The translations under genes were made by a program, and so were the position numbers. Shown here one piece after another: positions 58,725 to 64,000 of a stretch of 64,000 bases of DNA (its first letter is position 1; every line of letters begins with the position of its first letter). The stretch is from the NCBI GenBank assembly GCA_009823505.1, contig VZQC01005757.1, positions 654,465 through 718,464 of the forward strand. Reading direction: 5' to 3'. The notes under the pieces are model-generated. The model did no database searches, was not told the DNA's origin, and was given only the letters and a program-made list of their open reading frames with translations. This stretch comes from Rhizomys pruinosus (Eukaryota; Chordata; Mammalia; Rodentia; Spalacidae).

Positions 58725-59328
58725 ATGCTAATTGTTGCTCTATTCATAATAACCAGGAAATGGAAACAATCTAGATATCCATCAAATGATGAATGGATAA
58801 TGAAAATGTGGTACATTTACATGATGGATATTATTCAGGTTTTTAAGGCAGAGGCAGGTGGATCTTTGTGAGTTCAAGGCCAGACTGGTCTACAGAGCGA
58901 GTTCCAGGCCAGCTTGGGTTACAAGGAGACTCTGTCTCAAAAAACCAAAACAAAAAACAAAAACAAACAAACAAAAAATAAAAATAAAGTTACAAAATTC
59001 ACAGATAAACGGATAGAGCTGGAAACAATCATCCTGAGTGACATACCCAGACACAGAAAGACAAACAGCTCATGATCTTTTTCATATGTGGATGCTGACT
59101 TTGAATCTTTACATATGTGTGTTTCACTTGGGAAATCCATAGTGGTTAGGAAGCTAGTAAGGGACCATGGGAGTGATATAAAGGGAGGAAAGGGAATAGT
59201 AGAATAGGAAAAGTTAAATGAGGTGATGGTTGGGAGTACAGGGCAAAGGAAGGATTGTGGGGAAGGATCACTAACACAAGAAGACTTTTGAAAAGTTGTA
59301 TAAAAATTACCATCATTGAGGTTTCCTG

Positions 59329-59330
<2 letters not shown>
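58725..59330 (+). mobile_element. L1 LINE, ORF2 3' end, split by a B1
   Basis: 'gaaacaatctagatatccat', 'gaaaatgtggtacatttac', after the B1 'ggatagagctggaaacaatc' and 'catatgtggatgctgac', then a purine-rich 3' UTR start. Truncated at both ends. Confidence 0.87.
58843..58985 (+). mobile_element. 5'-truncated B1 SINE
   Basis: Starts inside B1 at 'aaggcagaggcaggtgg' and ends 'agactctgtctcaaaa' with a (CAAA)n-rich tail. The 'gtgagttcaaggccag' centre is intact. Confidence 0.93.
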
Positions 59331-59372
<42 letters not shown>

Positions 59373-59413
59373 ATCTATCTCTATATATCTATCTATTTAT
59401 CTTTCTATCTATC

Positions 59414-59456
<43 letters not shown>

Positions 59457-59485
59457 ATCATCATCATCATCTATCTATCTATTTG
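59330..59485. repeat. (ATCT)n microsatellite with interruptions
   Basis: Two ATCT blocks separated by TCTA/TTTA variants, then (ATC)n near 59455. It sits between an L1 tail and an LTR. Confidence 0.97.
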
Positions 59486-59490
59486 AGGCC

Positions 59491-60083
59491 TGATAAATCC
59501 ATTATGGCTGAGTACAAGAGAGCTGGCTTCTTTCCTGGATAACCTAGAAGGTCGGTTTCATCCTGACAACCTAGAAGGCAGCAGGAGATGGAAGGCACTC
59601 CCACTCACCATACTGAACATCAGGCACCTGCAGCCTAACCCCAGGGGAGTGTAGCTTGAAGAGTAGCATTCCTAAAGCTTATCTCTCCCTAGGCATATCT
59701 GCCTTGTCCTCTGGATGCAAATGGCCCAAATTACAAGCTTATCTTGGGGGGGGGGGATGTTTTTTTTTTGCCGTAGAAATGGCCATTACAGAATGCACTT
59801 AGGCTTCTCCTTTGTTCTACCCCCCTCCTGGTCAAAGAGCCCAACAAAACTATATAAGTGTTTAACCCCTGCAATAAATGAGTTTTGCTCAGTGACACAA
59901 CTCCCGGGTCTTTCTTTGATCCATTTCATGTTCATCGCCATCTCAGGGACCATCCTCTGCTCTCTCCTGCTTCTTTCCTTATGGATCCCATTAGTAGAAC
60001 CAGAGCTGGGCAGGACTGCCATGCCCAGGGCTAAGAGGCTGGTGACCTGGGAGGCAGGAACCTCACAAGGAGGAAGCCAACCA
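59491..60083 (+). mobile_element. ERV LTR, sense, with TATA and AATAAA
   Basis: 593 bp starting TGATAAATCC and ending in CA. TATATAAG at 59851-59858 and AATAAA at 59873-59878 mark promoter and R region. TGGTGCCCAA at 60085-60094 resembles the start of a primer binding site. Sequence after about 60100 is not recognisable as internal ERV, so the element is truncated. The open frame 59715-60107 crosses the LTR and is not a gene. Confidence 0.75.
59851..59878 (+). promoter_or_regulatory. LTR TATA box and poly(A) signal
   Basis: TATATAAG and AATAAA about 20 bp apart. The same GCAATAAATGAG string follows the TATA box in the antisense LTR at 35.0 kb. Confidence 0.6.
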
Positions 60084-60299
60084 CTGGTGCCCAATACAAT
60101 TAAATAGAGAACTCTCTACTCTAAACTTTTTTAAATTTCTCAATTTTAAAATAAAAAAATATAACAACCCCAATCCTTTACTAACTATAAAATAAGTGAT
60201 TGGACCATCTAGGCATCAAAAATAAAATAGAAGTCTGAGAAAAAACCACTTTGCAGGGAACCAACACACAACTTGATTTCTCCTTTTTGGTTCTACAGC

Positions 60300-60580
60300 T
60301 CATGTATATAATGTCTTCTGTAAAGTATATTGCCATGAAGTTCTTCTAAGTAACAAAGGCAATGGCCAATATTATTTCTTGATCTATGCAACCCTTGGCA
60401 AACAACTTTGAAAGAGGGAGTCCATTCCTGGCATCGGGCTTTTACTTTGCTCATCTATGATGTCTAGAAGAGGCAATGCCCCCTTGTTGTAAGGTAATTC
60501 CTTTTGATGTCTTGTTATGATGTATGTGTATATACTTTAAGAAGCTTCTATAGTGACATGTTTTCATAAGATTTTTTTCT
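60300..60580 (-). mobile_element. Probable L1 3' UTR fragment, antisense
   Basis: 'gagtccattcctggcatcgg' and 'ggcaatgcccccttgttgta' resemble the antisense L1 3' UTR at 44.65-44.75 kb. Confidence 0.55.
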
Positions 60581-60639
60581 AAATAACTTTAGTTTATTAT
60601 CCCTAAAGCATATATTTTCATATTAAATTTAAAATTAGT

Positions 60640-62660
60640 ATTTTCATGATTTCTTTTGTTTTCCTATTTATTTGTTTATTGTTTTATTTATACAATATAT
60701 TTTAATCATATTTAGACTTCCTCTCCTATCTTTAACCTTCTTATAGACCCTTGCTGGACTTCACGTACTCTGTCATATATATTAAGGCCCAGTAAGGCAA
60801 TTTCTGTGCCTAAATGTCCTTTGGGGTATGTCCATAAACTAGATCTTGCTTAACTTACCCAGTGACATATCCTTAAAGAAAACTAACTCTCCCTCGACCA
60901 GCAGTTATGAGTTGGTGACAGTTCCTCAGCTAGGGTTGGAGCTTCTCACTCACTTCCCCACTTCTATGCTGGGGATTTTGTCTGGCTTGAGCTTGCCTAG
61001 GTCTCGTGCATTCTGTTACCATTGCTGTAAGTTCCTGTGAATAAATTGCTAGCTGTCTAGAAAAGCCTATTTCCTTGTGGTCATCTACCAACTTTTGGTC
61101 TTACCATCTTCTGTCCCATTTTCTATGATAGTCCATGAGCCTGGGTTACAGAGGTTTGATACAGGTGTTACAGTCAGGGATAATAAATCTGCAACTTCTA
61201 ATATTTTATTTATTTTAATTTCATTCATGTGTTGTGGGTGCTTTCTCTGCATGTGTGTAAGTGTACCTGTGTCCTGAAATACCCATGGAGGTCAGAAGAA
61301 TTTCAGATGCCCTGGAACTGGAGTTACAGATGGCTGTTAGCTGCTATGTGTATACTAAGAACTGGAAATGGTTCCTCTGTAAGAGCAGCCAGTGTTCTTA
61401 ACCACAACATCTTTCCAGCCCCACTCTGCAATTTCTTATCCTCTGCCCTTTGACCACTGTGGCTTTCTGGGTTAATCACCAACTGTTACATGAGGATGCT
61501 TTGATGGTGGGAGTTGAGAGATGAATTAATATTATTTCCATGGTGTTTCCAGAGCCTTAGGTGTGGAGGTTGCACTGTAGATATGTCACTTAGAATTCAG
61601 TACCTCACAGACAGATTCCCTGTGTTTGTTCAGTTGCAGAGCTTTGTAATAGACTCCATCTGTTGCAAAAAGAATCTTCTTTGAGGAGTAGTGAGAAATA
61701 CAGTTGTCTGTAAATATAAGGATATGTATTTAAATACTGTAAGCAATTATGTTAATTTAGGGATGTGAAAAAAATAGGTTTTTCTCTATGATTTATTACT
61801 GCTTCAGCCTTGTGTATTTGGCCATGTTTACAGTACCCTCAGACACCAAGGAACAAGAGTTCCTTCCTGTTGAGTGGCCCCTAATTACAATTAGACAGCT
61901 GTTGAGTGGTCCCCAAACAAAGGGACCACACTGTGCCAATAGAGATTATTTGCTAGGCTGGCCATTATTGTGGTTCAAAGTCTGTACAGTTGGATGAGAT
62001 CACCAATTGGTTTACTCTCTTGATGGTTTACATATTATCTTCTAATGTTAGAATAGCTAGTCTTCAGGGAGGAGGCTTCCATGTCACTTCTCTGTTGAGT
62101 GCTTTAATTTCTGGGTCTGAATTATGTCCTGTCTTCAGCAATACGATCTTACCTTCGAGTTCTTAGGTAATCAAGGTCTATGGCAACAGCCTGTGTTGTT
62201 TTGGAAGTATCTTGGACTACACTGCCAGGAACTTAAGGTTTCCCTTGGCTGGCACTGTGCTTTTGTTATAGAAAGTTTTACTTCTTTGTCAATATTTACC
62301 TTTTGTGTCTTTAGAGCCTTAGTGAAATTGTAAGCATCTCAAGTATGCTGAGTAGAAATGGTGCAGTAGTCATTTTCTGCCTGTTCATATATCTGTGGAA
62401 AAATCACAACCTTTTACTTAGAATGTGCTTGCTGATAAGTTTTTTGTATACTCTTTATTAGTTTCTGGATATTTCCTTTCATTTCTAGTTCATTTTGAGA
62501 GTTTTTTTCAAACATGTATTTCACTTGCCATTGCTATATATATTGAAGTAATATTTTGTTTCAGATTTGCAACAATTTTGTTAAGAATACTTGCAAATAG
62601 AGTTGTTCCTGGAGTAGTCCATTCCTAGAACTGTGGTGACAAATTTGCCTTCTGGAGTGG
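60640..62660 (-). mobile_element. L1 3' UTR, antisense, with a B2
   Basis: Left end 'gttttatttatacaatatat', then 'ttctatgctggggattttgt', 'gactccatctgttgcaaaa', 'gtcttcagcaatacgatctt' and 'ttggctggcactgtgctttt'. Reverse complement of a rodent L1 3' UTR. Non-coding. Confidence 0.8.
61205..61424 (-). mobile_element. B2 SINE
   Basis: Antisense, old: 'cccatggaggtcagaagaat', 'ctggaactggagttacagat' and 'catctttccagcccc'. An imperfect target repeat (ctgcaacttct/ctgcaatttct) flanks it. Confidence 0.88.
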
Positions 62661-62960
62661 GCCCTTGGCTCCATAGAGGATTGGCTCTAGTATCTCCTTC
62701 AGAAAACAAAATATGTTGATATACAAGTTTTTCATACAAGGAGACATTATCTTTGTACATGACTTACACACATTCTCCTTTATCCTTTTGGTTATTTCTA
62801 AATTGTTTATAATTTTTAACATAATGTACTATATAATGTTGTTGTACAACATCAGGTAAGAACTAATCCATTTATGAAATCTATAGTTAATAATTTCACT
62901 TTACTTTTCCCCAAAAGATTTCTGTATGTAAATGAATGTACATTTAATTACTAAAATGTC
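62660..62960. other. Unassigned, possibly more L1
   Basis: AT-rich continuation of the antisense L1 region. 'gttgttgtacaacatcagg' near 62840 includes a small palindrome. Confidence 0.4.
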
Positions 62961-62965
62961 TTTAT

Positions 62966-63338
62966 TGTTATAGCTTTTGTCAACTTGAGGAAAACCTAGA
63001 GCAATTTTAGTTGAGGAATTTCTTCTTCAGATTGTCCTTTGGGTATGTATGTGGGGCTTTTCTAGATTAGTAATTGATGTGGGAGGGACCTGACCACTAT
63101 GGGTGGTAATACCTGGACAGGTGGTTCTCGGAAGAATATACAGGTCACAACGGAAATCAGGGAAAGCAAGCCAGTAAGCAGCACTCATTTAAGGTCTCTG
63201 CTTTAAGTTCCCACCTCCAAGTTCTTGCTTGGAGTACCTGCCTTGGATTCCCTCCAAGATGGGCTGTAACCAGAAAGCCAAGTAAACCCTCTGTTGTTCT
63301 TGGTGTTTATCAAAGCAATGGGAAAGCAAACTAGGACA
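62966..63338 (+). mobile_element. MaLR-like LTR, sense, solo
   Basis: TGTTATAGC... to ...CTAGGACA, about 373 bp. Landmarks: 'tgtcaacttgaggaaaacc', 'gtaattgatgtgggagggac', 'agcaagccagtaagcagcac', 'gccaagtaaaccctctg'. Same family as 26315-26678 (antisense). No internal sequence attached; I found no clear TSD. Confidence 0.82.
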
Positions 63339-63540
63339 ACTGCTAATTGATGTTCTACTTAGCCAAGATGAAAGAATTCTTTTTTTAGCACAGATATATA
63401 TTTTTTTTGCAATTTTAGAGTTTTATCTTTATATAACTTTAATAGCATATCTTAATTATACATAATAATGGGTTTCAGTATGACATTTTCAAGATAAGAC
63501 AATTCTTTATAAAAACTGGTAAAGAAAAATTCAGAACATT

Positions 63541-63765
63541 GGGGATGGAGAGATGGCTCAGCACGTATGATCACCTTTCTGTTCTTCTCCCAGCACCCAC
63601 ATCTGGAGACTCACAGCTACCTGTGACTATTGCTCTAGGGAATATGTTGCTCTCTTTTGGCTTCTGTGAGTACCTAAACATGTGTGGAACACACATGAAT
63701 GCATGCATATGTGTGCACACCCACACAAACATGCACACACACATAAATAAAATAATTTTAACAAA
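63541..63765 (+). mobile_element. Old B2-related SINE
   Basis: 'ggggatggagagatggctca' head, 'cccagcacccacatctg' core and a 'cacataaataaaataa' tail. The middle differs strongly from other B2s here, so it could be a B3-like relative. Confidence 0.75.
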
Positions 63766-63769
63766 ATGA

Positions 63770-64000
63770 AGGCTGTTGGGTAATTAGAAGCATGTGAAAG
63801 TTAGAAACAAGGGGGAATACCGAGAATACAAGTAGGAGTTGATTATTATTATCTAACTTTGAAAACCCAGAAAAATTCTACTAAAAATAAGAACAATGAC
63901 GAAAATGCAGTCAATATACTTTTTAATCCTTTTAAGGTCAAATCACATTTAATTTCAGAGAGCAGAAATCTTTACAAATTCAAATTTTATTTATCCAGAA
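63770..64000. other. No recognisable feature
   Basis: AT-rich end of the window. Nothing identified. Confidence 0.5.

Noticed and set aside
59715..60107. 130-codon frame and its antisense partner
   Set aside because: Both read through the ERV LTR, including its promoter and poly(A) signal; no retroviral protein motif is visible.

Overview
The window looks like non-coding nuclear DNA from a muroid rodent: AT-rich and filled with nested transposable elements. The diagnostic elements are rodent-specific. They are B1 SINEs (7SL-derived), B2 SINEs (tRNA-derived, with the expected internal promoter boxes), B4-type ID/B1 composites, rodent L1 LINEs with Lx-like 3' UTRs, and ERVL-MaLR type LTRs. The B1 and B2 copies carry variants that do not match my memory of Mus or Rattus consensus, for example a 17-bp internal duplication in the youngest B2s. 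I therefore name no species. I see no convincing protein-coding gene, no RNA gene and no CRISPR array. The longest open frames are explained by repeats or chance. The one exon-like exception is a short frame at 8044-8265.

Layout. 0-5.2 kb holds L1 ORF2 and 3' UTR segments, including copy 1 of an L1-linked module, with B1 and B2 insertions. 5.2-22 kb is mostly old sequence (ancient L1M, a Tigger-like scrap, an L2/MIR tail) with scattered B1/B2 copies and microsatellites. 22-25.3 kb is a sense L1 carrying three B1s and a second L1-type insertion that has a 5' inversion and an 18-bp target-site duplication. 25.7-27.4 kb holds an AT palindrome split by an inverted, about 98% identical copy of a 216-bp segment lying 1.2 kb away. 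28-32.4 kb holds a sense L1, an antisense L1 and module copy 2 with a 17-bp target-site duplication. 33.8-36.3 kb holds a 26-28-bp minisatellite, an antisense ERV LTR and a MaLR-like LTR. 37.5-42.1 kb is one antisense L1 split by a complete MaLR-type provirus (two LTRs, Leu-like primer site, 5-bp TSD), whose own 3' LTR contains a B1.

42.8-44.8 kb is another antisense L1 3' UTR. 45.3-50.9 kb and 54.7-58.7 kb are long stretches almost free of young repeats. 58.7-64 kb holds an L1 end, a tetranucleotide microsatellite, an ERV LTR with TATA and AATAAA signals, antisense L1 and a solo MaLR-like LTR.

No genes here work together. What can be read is a relative history of insertions. I found no new biological system. 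The most unusual objects are the inverted templated-looking duplication in the AT palindrome, the twin-primed nested insertion, the duplicated-core B2 subfamily, the degenerate minisatellite beside an ERV LTR, and the exon-like frame near 8.1 kb. Family names rest on remembered consensus sequences; no search was run.
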